Source of the DNA: Falsiroseomonas sp038250135
Lineage (GTDB): Bacteria > Pseudomonadota > Alphaproteobacteria > Acetobacterales > Acetobacteraceae
Assembly (NCBI GenBank): GCA_038250135.1
Contig: JBBSCP010000066.1
Location: 1-16,034, forward strand
Length of the DNA stretch: 16,034 nucleotides
Direction of reading: 5' to 3'
How positions within the stretch are numbered: the stretch's first letter is position 1; each line of letters starts with the position of its first letter. Positions 7,100-14,399 of this stretch are shown one piece after another. Under the pieces are notes generated by a model. The model had not been told where the DNA came from. It did not search any database and saw only the letters and a list, made by a program, of their open reading frames with translations. A program made the position numbers and the translations under genes.

Positions 7100-8245
7100 T
7101 CAACCCGGCACCAATACCGAGACCGCCGCATGCGCTGCGATGCCCTCGCCACGGCCAGGGAAGCCCAGCCGCTCCGTTGTTGTCGCCTTCACCGAAACGC
7201 GCTCCACCGGCACGCCCATCAGCGCGGCAAGACGCTCCCGCATCGTGCTCGCGTGCGGCGTGATCTTCGGGCGCTCGCAGATCAGCGTCACATCGGCATT
7301 GGCCAGCACGCCGCCGCGTGCGGCGATCCGACCGGCCGCGTGCACCAGGAAGCGCGCGCTGTCGAAGTCCTTCCATTGCGTCTCGCTCGGCGGGAACCAG
7401 CGGCCGATATCGCCCTCGGCCAGCGCGCCATAGATCGCGTCGCACAGCGCATGGATGCCGACATCCGCATCTGAATGGCCGTCGAGGCCGAGGGGCGAGG
7501 GGATGGTCACGCCACACAGCACCATCGGCCGCCCCTCGACCAGGCGATGGACGTCGAACCCCGTCCCGACACGGGGCATCATCCGGGCGAGCATACTGGC
7601 CTCCATCATGGCGAGGTCTTCCGGCCAAGTGATCTTCACGTTGGACTCGCCGCCTGGCACGAGTGCGACGGCCTCGCCAGCGTGCTCCAGCAACTGTGCG
7701 TCATCCGTTGCCTCAACGCGGGAGGCGCGGTGCGCGGCGAGCAGAACAGCGAAACGGAAGCCCTGCGGGGTCTGGGCGCGGAACAGCCCGGCGCGGGGCA
7801 CGGTGGCCTCGATCTGGCCCAACCCGCCGCGCTTGAGCGTATCGCTCACCGGCTGGGCGGGGATGGCGCCGGCATGCGCGGCAAGCGCGGCGCGCAGCGC
7901 GGCGATGGTTCCTGGCGGAATGACCGGGCGGGCGCCATCATGCACCAGCACGAAATCCGGCGGATCGGCCGCGAGCGCTTCCAGCCCGGCGCGAACGCTC
8001 GCCTGCCGGGTCGCCCCACCCGCCACCGGCGGCAGGCAGGGCAGGCCCATCAGCATGGCAGCGACCTGCGCCATCGCCTCCGGCGCGCAGACCGGCAACA
8101 GGGCATCGACGCCGCCCTCGCGCAGCAGCGCCTCCGCCGCATGGCGCAGCACGGGGCGGCCGAGGAGGGGGAGGTACTGCTTGGGCTGAGCAGCGCCGAA
8201 TCGGCTGCCGCTGCCAGCCGCCATCAAAAGCGCCACGCATTGCAT
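7100..8245 (-). CDS. ispDF: Bifunctional IspD/IspF, MEP isoprenoid pathway
   Basis: 381 residues fusing two enzymes of isoprenoid-precursor synthesis. Residues about 1-222 are IspD (2-C-methyl-D-erythritol 4-phosphate cytidylyltransferase), with the CTP-binding LLMAAGSGSRFG (6-17) and PKQYLPL (21-27), the VHDGARP loop (101-107) and a TDDAQLLE block (180-187). Residues about 225-381 are IspF (2,4-cyclodiphosphate synthase), starting RVGTGFDVHRL. It has zinc ligands D231, H233 and H265, the DGHSDAD motif (255-261), and a C-terminal ATTTERLGFPGRGEGIAA segment. The fused form is typical of alpha- and epsilonproteobacteria; the intermediate step enzyme IspE is encoded elsewhere. ATG at 8245 directly precedes the conserved VALLMAAG strand, so the start is secure, although no strong ribosome site is visible. 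It diverges from dusB across 142 bp. Confidence 0.97.
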   Translation of the reverse strand: MQCVALLMAAGSGSRFGAAQPKQYLPLLGRPVLRHAAEALLREGGVDALLPVCAPEAMAQVAAMLMGLPCLPPVAGGATRQASVRAGLEALAADPPDFVLVHDGARPVIPPGTIAALRAALAAHAGAIPAQPVSDTLKRGGLGQIEATVPRAGLFRAQTPQGFRFAVLLAAHRASRVEATDDAQLLEHAGEAVALVPGGESNVKITWPEDLAMMEASMLARMMPRVGTGFDVHRLVEGRPMVLCGVTIPSPLGLDGHSDADVGIHALCDAIYGALAEGDIGRWFPPSETQWKDFDSARFLVHAAGRIAARGGVLANADVTLICERPKITPHASTMRERLAALMGVPVERVSVKATTTERLGFPGRGEGIAAHAAVSVLVPG

Positions 8246-8303
8246 GGCGCGAGGCTACCGATTTGCGCCGCCGCCGCACAGTCCCAGCGGGCAAACCCTT
8301 GTT

Positions 8304-8327
8304 CTGCCGGAAAACAGGGCAGTTTTC
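8304..8327. other. Two overlapping, mutually exclusive hairpins upstream of dusB
   Basis: CTGCC (8304-8308) can pair with GGCAG (8318-8322), followed by TTTT. Alternatively GAAAAC (8310-8315) can pair with GTTTTC (8322-8327). Both cannot form together. They lie about 25 bp upstream of the candidate dusB promoter, in the divergent ispDF-dusB region. They could form part of an operator or the end of a short leader. No function is shown. Confidence 0.3.
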
Positions 8328-8349
8328 AGCCTCAGCTCGGGAAGTCACA

Positions 8350-8378
8350 TTGCCGAAAGGGCAGGGTGAAGCTACATT
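8350..8378 (+). promoter_or_regulatory. Candidate sigma70-type promoter for the dusB-ntr operon
   Basis: TTGCCG (8350-8355) and TACATT (8373-8378) are separated by 17 bp, the optimal spacing for a housekeeping promoter. Transcription would begin around 8385, about 3 nt before the dusB ATG at 8388, giving an almost leaderless message. This fits the lack of any Shine-Dalgarno before that ATG. The octamer ACATTGCC also appears twice here, at 8347-8354 and 8374-8381, overlapping both elements. This is inferred from sequence alone. Confidence 0.4.
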
Positions 8379-8387
8379 GCCCAAATC

Positions 8388-9458
8388 ATGAGCAAGACGC
8401 CCGATACCTTTTCGCAGCTTCCCGCCTTGCGCCCCATTACGCTCGACTCGCGCACGCGGATCGACGTGCCTGTCATTCTTGCCCCCATGTCCGGCGTCAC
8501 GGACCTGCCTTTTCGCCGCCTCGCGAAGGCCCAAGGCACAGGGCTCGTCGTCAGCGAGATGATCGCCTCCAACGCCATGGTGCGGGAGAATCGCACTACC
8601 TTGAAGATGGTGGAGGTCGATGGCTTCGGCGGGCCATCCTCGGTCCAGCTCGCCGGCTGCGACCCGGCGGTGATGGCCGAGGCCGCAAGGCTCGTGGTGG
8701 ATCGCGGGGCGGCGATCGTGGACATCAATTTCGGCTGCCCCGTGAAGAAGGTCGCCCTCGGCCAATCCGCCGGCAGTGCGCTGATGCGCGATGAGCTCGC
8801 TGCGGCGCGCATCCTCGAAGCCACGGTGAAGGCGGTGTCCGTCCCCGTCACGCTGAAGATGCGCATGGGCTGGGACCATCACACGCTGAACGCGCCGAGG
8901 CTCGCGAAGATCGCCGAGGAATGCGGCATCCGCCTGGTCACGGTGCATGGCCGCACGCGGCAGATGTTCTACACCGGCACCGCCGACTGGGCCTTCATCG
9001 CCAGCGTGAAGCAGGCGGTTGCCATTCCAGTCATCGTCAATGGCGACATCCTGACACCCGAGCACGCCGCAGAGGCGCTGCGCCAATCCGGCGCCGATGG
9101 GGTGATGATCGGCCGCGGCTGCTATGGTCGCCCCTGGCTGCCGAAGCAGGTGGCAGACTACCTCGCCACCGGCACGGCCCAGGAGGATCCGCCGCTCGCC
9201 GAGCAGCTGCGCATCCTGCTGAGCCACTACCACGCCATGCTCGACCACCATGGGCGCGACCCGGGCATGCGCCTCGCCCGCAAGCATCTTTCCTGGTATT
9301 CCAAGGGCCTGCCGGGTAGTGCTGAATTTCGCTCGGAGGTCAACCGCACCGATACCGTGGAAGCCGTGCTGGCGCTGATCGCGCGCTTCTACGAACCGCT
9401 GATCGAGCGCGGCGTGCGGGGCTCAGGCGCGGCAGATGCGCAATTGATGGCGGCATGA
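8388..9458 (+). CDS. dusB: tRNA dihydrouridine synthase DusB (NifR3)
   Basis: 356-residue flavoenzyme that reduces specific uridines in the tRNA D-loop to dihydrouridine, using FMN and NADPH in the cytoplasm. Motifs: VILAPMSGVTDLPFR (29-43, FMN-binding strand), SEMIASNAM (56-64), the catalytic cysteine C117 in DINFGCPVKKV, the KMRMGWD strand (157-163), VHGRTRQMFYTG (186-197), VNGDI (217-221) and IGRGCYGRPW (241-250). Length and motif order are normal for the family. The ATG at 8388 has no ribosome site but is the furthest upstream start consistent with the promoter-like motif just before it. It is the first gene of the ntr operon, and its stop overlaps the ntrB start as ATGA. The historical name nifR3 reflects this position upstream of ntrBC; the enzyme itself acts on tRNA. 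Confidence 0.96.
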   Translation: MSKTPDTFSQLPALRPITLDSRTRIDVPVILAPMSGVTDLPFRRLAKAQGTGLVVSEMIASNAMVRENRTTLKMVEVDGFGGPSSVQLAGCDPAVMAEAARLVVDRGAAIVDINFGCPVKKVALGQSAGSALMRDELAAARILEATVKAVSVPVTLKMRMGWDHHTLNAPRLAKIAEECGIRLVTVHGRTRQMFYTGTADWAFIASVKQAVAIPVIVNGDILTPEHAAEALRQSGADGVMIGRGCYGRPWLPKQVADYLATGTAQEDPPLAEQLRILLSHYHAMLDHHGRDPGMRLARKHLSWYSKGLPGSAEFRSEVNRTDTVEAVLALIARFYEPLIERGVRGSGAADAQLMAA

Positions 9459-10627
9459 AGAACAGCGTCCTGGCCCGCGCCGTGCGCGTTCTTCGTCCGG
9501 CCACGCCACCTGGCGCCGCGCCCCTGCCGGGTCCTGCGTTCGACGCCGTGGCGGTGCTCGGCGCCTTGCCGATCGCCGCACTGGTGCTCGACGCCGAGGA
9601 CAGATTCCGCTTTGCCAACCCGGCGGCCGAACTGTTCTTCCAACACTCGGCGGCATCCCTCGCGCAGATGTCGCTGCGCGACCTGCTGCCGCCAGACAAC
9701 CGGCTGTTTGGCGTCCTCGCCCAGGTGCGCGCGCATGACGCGCCGGTCTCCGACCACGATCTGGCGCTGCAAAGCCCACGCATGAACCGCATCGGCGTCG
9801 CCGCGCAGGGCGCGCCCTTCCCGGAGATCCCGGGCGGCATCGTGCTGACGCTGCAGGACGGCTCGACCGCCCAGATGCTCGACCGGCAACTCAACTTCCG
9901 TGGTGCCGCACGCGGCGCTTCCGCCATGGCCGAGATGCTCGCCCACGAGGTGAAGAACCCGCTCTCGGGCATCCGCGGCGCCGCGCAATTGCTGGAACAG
10001 GGGGCGAGCGAAGGCGACCGCGAACTGTGCCTGCTGATCCAGGACGAGGCCGACCGCATCCGCAACCTTGTCGAGCGCATGGACATGTTCTCCGAGCGCC
10101 CGATCGAGCGCGCCGAGGTCAACATCCATGAGGTGCTGGACCATGTGCGCCGCATCGCGCTTTCGGGCTTCGCCGCGCACCTCAAGATTCACCAGGAATA
10201 CGACCCCTCGCTGCCACCGGTCTGGGGCAACCGCGACCAGTTGGTGCAGATCCTGCTGAACCTGGTGAAGAACGCCGCCGAAGCCGTTGATGGGCGTGAG
10301 GGCGAGATCCACCTCGTCACCGCCTACCACCATGGCGTGCGGATCGCCGTGCCAGGCAGCCTGGAGCGCATGCACCTGCCCTTGCAGGTTTCGGTACGCG
10401 ACAATGGCCCGGGCATCCCCGAGGAAATCCGCGCCAATCTGTTCGAACCCTTCGTCACCACCAAGCGGGGCGGGCAGGGGCTTGGCCTCGCGCTGGTGGC
10501 CAAGCTCGTGACGGATCAGGGCGCGCTGGTCGAATGCGACAGCCGCCCCGGCCGAACCTCTTTCCGCCTGTCCCTGCCGGCGCCGCCCACGCGCCGCAGC
10601 GAGCCTGGAGCCGCCCCGCATGAGTGA
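9455..10627 (+). CDS. ntrB: Nitrogen-regulation sensor kinase NtrB (GlnL)
   Basis: 390-residue soluble kinase/phosphatase that phosphorylates NtrC in response to nitrogen status, normally through PII protein. It has no membrane span. An N-terminal PAS domain (about 32-135, with ALPIAALVLDAEDRFRFAN) is followed by a HisKA domain with phosphoacceptor H164 in MLAHEVKNPLSGIRGAAQLL. The HATPase_c domain shows the N box NLVKNAAEAV (269-278), G1 box DNGPGIP (316-322) and G2 box GQGLGLAL (340-347). Length is close to typical. The ATG at 9455 overlaps the dusB TGA (ATGA), and the gene overlaps ntrC by 8 bp, so expression is tightly coupled. The adjoining ntrC makes the assignment firm. Confidence 0.96.
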   Translation: MKNSVLARAVRVLRPATPPGAAPLPGPAFDAVAVLGALPIAALVLDAEDRFRFANPAAELFFQHSAASLAQMSLRDLLPPDNRLFGVLAQVRAHDAPVSDHDLALQSPRMNRIGVAAQGAPFPEIPGGIVLTLQDGSTAQMLDRQLNFRGAARGASAMAEMLAHEVKNPLSGIRGAAQLLEQGASEGDRELCLLIQDEADRIRNLVERMDMFSERPIERAEVNIHEVLDHVRRIALSGFAAHLKIHQEYDPSLPPVWGNRDQLVQILLNLVKNAAEAVDGREGEIHLVTAYHHGVRIAVPGSLERMHLPLQVSVRDNGPGIPEEIRANLFEPFVTTKRGGQGLGLALVAKLVTDQGALVECDSRPGRTSFRLSLPAPPTRRSEPGAAPHE

Positions 10628-12074
10628 AGTCACCGCACAAGCCGCGCGGACCATCCTGATAGCCGACGATGATCGAGCGATCCGCACCGTGCTGAGCCAG
10701 GCCCTCGGCCGGTCGGGCTATCATGTCCGCGCCACCTCCTCCGCCGCCACGCTTTGGCGCTGGGTCGAGGACGGGGAGGGGGACCTCGTGATCACCGACG
10801 TGATCATGCCCGATGAGAACGGGCTCGACCTCGTACCCCGCATCCGCCGCATCCGCCCTGAGCTGCGCGTGGTGGTGATGAGTGCGCAATCCACCTTCTC
10901 CACGGCCCTGAAGGCAACTCAACGTGGCGCCTTCGAATACCTGCCCAAGCCCTTCGATCTGAAAGAACTTCTCGCAGTCGTCGGCCGTGCGCTGGCGGCG
11001 CCGCACGTGGCGGATGCGACCGAGAGCGAGGAGCCGGAGGAACGCCTGCCGCTGGTCGGTCGCTCGACCGCGATGCAGGAAATCTACCGCACCGTCGCGC
11101 GGCTCACGACCACTGACCTCACGGTAATGATCACCGGCGAAAGCGGCACGGGCAAGGAACTCGTCGCACGCGCGCTGCACGATTACGGCCGCCGCCGCAG
11201 CGGGCCCTTCGTCGCCATCAACATGGCGGCGATCCCGCGCGAGTTGATCGAGAGCGAGCTGTTCGGCCATGAGCGCGGCGCCTTCACCGGCGCGCTGAAC
11301 CGCGGCATCGGGCGTTTCGAACAGGCCGCCGGCGGCACGCTGTTTCTCGACGAGATCGGCGACATGCCGGCCGAGGCGCAAACCCGCCTGCTGCGCGTGT
11401 TGCAGGAGGGCGAGTTCACCACGGTCGGCGGCCGCCAACCGATCAAGGCGAATGTCCGCATCGTCGCGGCCACGCATCGCGACCTGCGGCAAGCCATCCG
11501 CAGCGGCATGTTCCGCGAGGATCTGTTCTACCGCCTGAACGTGGTGCCGATTCGCCTGCCGCCGCTGCGCGAGCGACTCGAGGATATTCCGCTGCTGGCG
11601 CGCCATTTCCTGGAGCGCGCCCGCGCTTCCGGCCTGCCGCACAAGCAGCTCGATGCGAGCGCGATGGAGCGCCTGAAACAGCATTCCTGGCCCGGCAACG
11701 CGCGCGAGCTTGAGAATCTTATGCGCCGCCTCGCCGCACTTTATCCGCAGGAGAGCATCGGCGCCGATGCAGTATCCGCCGAACTCGCCGAGGCCGCGCT
11801 GCCGACCGAGGAAGGCCCGCGCGCGCCGGAGACGCTGGAACAGTCGGTGGAACGCCACCTTGCCAGCTTCATGTCCGCACATCGCGACGGCATGCCGATC
11901 CACGACCTCTACGACCGAGTACTGGCCGAGGTGGAGCGGCCGCTTCTGAAGCTTGCGCTGAGCGCCACGCGCGGCAACCAGATCAAGGCGGCGGCGATGC
12001 TCGGCCTGAACCGCAATACGCTGCGCAAGAAGCTGCGTGAGCTCGACCTGCCGGTGGTGCGGGGCCTGCCTTGA
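10620..12074 (+). CDS. ntrC: Nitrogen-regulation response regulator NtrC, sigma54 activator
   Basis: 484 residues in three parts. The receiver domain (about 10-125) has acidic pocket residues D16-D18, phosphorylation site D60 in DLVITDVIMPDENG, and K110 in EYLPKPFD. The AAA+ domain (about 145-370) has Walker A GESGTGKE (173-180), the sigma54-contacting loop GAFTGA (220-225), Walker B LFLDEIGDMP (241-250) and arginine fingers in FREDLFYRL. The Fis-type helix-turn-helix (about 452-475) includes GNQIKAAAMLGLNRNTLRKK. All elements for phosphorylation-driven, ATP-dependent sigma54 promoter opening are intact. Targets in this group normally include nitrogen-assimilation genes such as glnA and amtB; none is in the window. 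The stop codon lies in a small hairpin immediately ahead of ntrY. Confidence 0.97.
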   Translation: MSEVTAQAARTILIADDDRAIRTVLSQALGRSGYHVRATSSAATLWRWVEDGEGDLVITDVIMPDENGLDLVPRIRRIRPELRVVVMSAQSTFSTALKATQRGAFEYLPKPFDLKELLAVVGRALAAPHVADATESEEPEERLPLVGRSTAMQEIYRTVARLTTTDLTVMITGESGTGKELVARALHDYGRRRSGPFVAINMAAIPRELIESELFGHERGAFTGALNRGIGRFEQAAGGTLFLDEIGDMPAEAQTRLLRVLQEGEFTTVGGRQPIKANVRIVAATHRDLRQAIRSGMFREDLFYRLNVVPIRLPPLRERLEDIPLLARHFLERARASGLPHKQLDASAMERLKQHSWPGNARELENLMRRLAALYPQESIGADAVSAELAEAALPTEEGPRAPETLEQSVERHLASFMSAHRDGMPIHDLYDRVLAEVERPLLKLALSATRGNQIKAAAMLGLNRNTLRKKLRELDLPVVRGLP

Positions 12075-12108
12075 GGCAGGGGAGGATACGGCCGTGAGGC
12101 GGGCCTGA
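12065..12108 (+). promoter_or_regulatory. ntrC-ntrY junction: hairpin, strong Shine-Dalgarno and 4-codon mini-ORF
   Basis: CCTGCC (12065-12070) and GGCAGG (12075-12080) form a perfect 6-bp stem whose TTGA loop contains the ntrC stop. The 3' arm overlaps the Shine-Dalgarno GGGGAGG (12079-12085). This site is 8 nt from a GTG at 12094 that opens a four-codon ORF ending in TGA at 12106-12108, two bases before the ntrY GTG at 12111. For ntrY itself the site is 25 nt away, too far for normal use. A ribosome finishing ntrC would open the hairpin, and a ribosome finishing the mini-ORF could reinitiate at ntrY. The elements are seen directly; the mechanism is inferred. Confidence 0.4.
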
Positions 12109-12110
12109 CC

Positions 12111-14399
12111 GTGGCCGCGCGCAGCACCGCGCCTTGGCTGTGGCGCGATGTGCTGTTCGGCCGGGCGACCACGCTCGGCCTCGCGGTCACGGCCGTGCTG
12201 CTTGGCATCTTCACCTTCGTGCTGCTCGCCGGCGGCAGCCCCTTCGGGCCGACGCGGCCGGGGCAGATCGTCGGCATGGTGCTGGCCAATGCGGGCGTAT
12301 TGCTGCTGCTCGCGGCCTCGCTGGCGGCCCGCCTCGTGCGTGTCTGGGCGGAGCGGCGGCGCGGCAGCGCGGGCTCGAAGCTGCATGTGCGGCTGGTGCT
12401 GATGTTCGGTGGCGTGGCGGTGGTGCCCTCGCTCATCGTCGCCGCCTTCGCCGCCATCTTCTTCAATCTTGGCATCCAGGCCTGGTTCAGCGACCGCGTG
12501 CGCACCACGCTGGAAGCCTCGCTGGTCGCGTCCCGCGCCTGGCTCGACCAGCATCGCGACGAGATCCGCGTCGATGCGCTGGCCATGGCGGCAGACCTCA
12601 ATCGCGCCGCCCAAATCTTCCTCCCCGGCAACCAGCCGGCCTTCGAGCGGCTGCTGGCGACCCAGGCCTCGATCCGCGGCCTGACCGAAGCGGTGGTATT
12701 CGAACCCACACTCGGCCAGGTGCTGGCGCAGGCCGGCTTCCTGGCCGGTGGCGTGATCGAGGCGCCGCCCGCCTGGGCGCTGGAACAGGTGCGCCAGGGC
12801 GAGGTCGCGGTGGTGCCGGGCGAGAGCGATGCGCGGGTCCGCGCCATCGCCAATCTCGACTATCCCACAGGCATGCTGCTGCTGATCGGCCGGCCGCTCG
12901 ATGGCTCCGTGCTGGAGCACATGCGCACCACCGAACTCGCGTTTCAGGAATACGACCAGCTCGACCGCAACCGCGGCAGCCTGCAGGTCACCTTCGCGCT
13001 GATCTTCGCCTGCGCCGCGCTGCTGGTTCTGCTGGCGGCGGTGCTGGTGGGCCTGGTCATCGCCAACCAGATGGCCGGGCCGATCTCGCGGCTCATCACC
13101 GCGGCCGAGCGCGTGCGGGCGGGCGACCTTTCGACCCGCGTCGAGGAAGGCACGCAGGATGACGAGCTCGCCACGCTGAGCCGCGCCTTCAACCGCATGA
13201 CCAACCAGCTTTCCGCCCAGCGCGGCGAGCTGATGGAGGCCTACCGCCAGATCGACGAACGTCGCCGCTTCACCGAAACCGTGCTTTCGGGCGTCTCGGC
13301 CGGGGTGGTGGGCCTCGATGCCGAAGGGCGGATCAACCTGCCGAACCGAAGTGCGAGCCAGTTGCTCGGCCTCGACCTCGATGCGGCAATCGGGCTGTCG
13401 CTGGCCAAGGTCGTACCGGAATTCGCCGCCCTGCTCGCCGAGATGCGCGAACAGCCCGAGCGCGCCCGCACCGCCGAAATCCCGCTCGGCACCATCAGCC
13501 AGCACCGCACCCTGATCGCGCGCATCGGCGCCGAGACCCAGGGCGGGCGTGTGACAGGCTATGTGCTGACCTTCGATGACATCACCGAGCTGCAATCGGC
13601 GCAGCGCAAGGCGGCCTGGGCCGATGTGGCGCGGCGGATCGCACATGAGATCAAGAACCCGCTGACGCCCATCATGCTCTCGGCCGAGCGGCTGAAGCGC
13701 AAATATCTCAAGGAGATCTCGACCGACCCCGAGACCTTCCGCAACCTCACCGACACCATCGTGAGGCAAGTGGGTGATATCGGCCGCATGGTGGATGAAT
13801 TCTCCGCCTTCGCCCGCATGCCCCAGCCGGTGATGCGCCTGGAGGATCTGGGCCAGGTGGTGCGCGAGGCGCTGGTGCTGCAACAGGGTGCGCACCCCGA
13901 GATCGCCTACGTCACCGCGATCCCGAGCCCCGCGCCGCGTCTGTCGCTCGACCGCCGCCTGATCGGCCAGGCGCTGACCAACCTGTTGCAGAACGCTGCC
14001 GACGCCGTGGGCGCGGTGCCGCGTGGGCCAGGGAGCGGGGAGGCGGACCGCGCCTCCATCTCGATCCGCATCGAAGCGGTCGAGGGTGGCATCGCCGTGA
14101 TCGTCGAGGATGATGGGCTGGGCCTGCCTGGAGGGGAGGAGCGCGCGCGCCTCACCGAGCCCTACGTCACCCACAAGCCCAAGGGCACCGGGCTGGGTCT
14201 CGCGATCGTGAAGAAGATCATGGAGGACCATGGCGGCAGGCTGGCGTTGGAGGACCGGCCAGGGGGCCGGGGGGCGCGTGCCATGCTGGTGTTGCCGCCC
14301 GCGGAGTCCGAAGGCAATGGTGCTCCCATGATGGCGATGGCACACCACGAAGAACGCACGAGTGGGTCCGATGGAGGGCCGATCGCCCATGGCGCATGA
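12111..14399 (+). CDS. ntrY: Membrane sensor histidine kinase NtrY
   Basis: 762-residue kinase, partner of NtrX, linked in alphaproteobacteria to nitrogen metabolism and redox/envelope control. Four membrane spans (about 21-41, 53-75, 96-119 and 295-318) enclose an extracytoplasmic region of about 175 residues. Then come a HAMP domain (about 318-370, with NQMAGPISRLI and RAGDLSTRV), a PAS domain (about 385-492), HisKA with H512 in RRIAHEIKNPLTPI, and HATPase_c with LTNLLQNAADAV (622-633), DDGLGLP (667-673) and GTGLGLAIVKKI (692-703). Domain order and length match the family. The only usable upstream starts are CTG at 12105 and GTG at 12111; GTG was chosen. The gene follows ntrC after 36 nt and overlaps ntrX by 11 bp. 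Confidence 0.96.
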   Translation: MAARSTAPWLWRDVLFGRATTLGLAVTAVLLGIFTFVLLAGGSPFGPTRPGQIVGMVLANAGVLLLLAASLAARLVRVWAERRRGSAGSKLHVRLVLMFGGVAVVPSLIVAAFAAIFFNLGIQAWFSDRVRTTLEASLVASRAWLDQHRDEIRVDALAMAADLNRAAQIFLPGNQPAFERLLATQASIRGLTEAVVFEPTLGQVLAQAGFLAGGVIEAPPAWALEQVRQGEVAVVPGESDARVRAIANLDYPTGMLLLIGRPLDGSVLEHMRTTELAFQEYDQLDRNRGSLQVTFALIFACAALLVLLAAVLVGLVIANQMAGPISRLITAAERVRAGDLSTRVEEGTQDDELATLSRAFNRMTNQLSAQRGELMEAYRQIDERRRFTETVLSGVSAGVVGLDAEGRINLPNRSASQLLGLDLDAAIGLSLAKVVPEFAALLAEMREQPERARTAEIPLGTISQHRTLIARIGAETQGGRVTGYVLTFDDITELQSAQRKAAWADVARRIAHEIKNPLTPIMLSAERLKRKYLKEISTDPETFRNLTDTIVRQVGDIGRMVDEFSAFARMPQPVMRLEDLGQVVREALVLQQGAHPEIAYVTAIPSPAPRLSLDRRLIGQALTNLLQNAADAVGAVPRGPGSGEADRASISIRIEAVEGGIAVIVEDDGLGLPGGEERARLTEPYVTHKPKGTGLGLAIVKKIMEDHGGRLALEDRPGGRGARAMLVLPPAESEGNGAPMMAMAHHEERTSGSDGGPIAHGA

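Noticed and set aside
10455..14390. A 1311-codon open frame on the minus strand, antisense to ntrC and ntrY
   Set aside because: It runs opposite to genes with clear domain motifs. Its translation is dominated by Q, R, H, G and A without recognisable domains. Long antisense frames are expected where third codon positions are almost all G or C.
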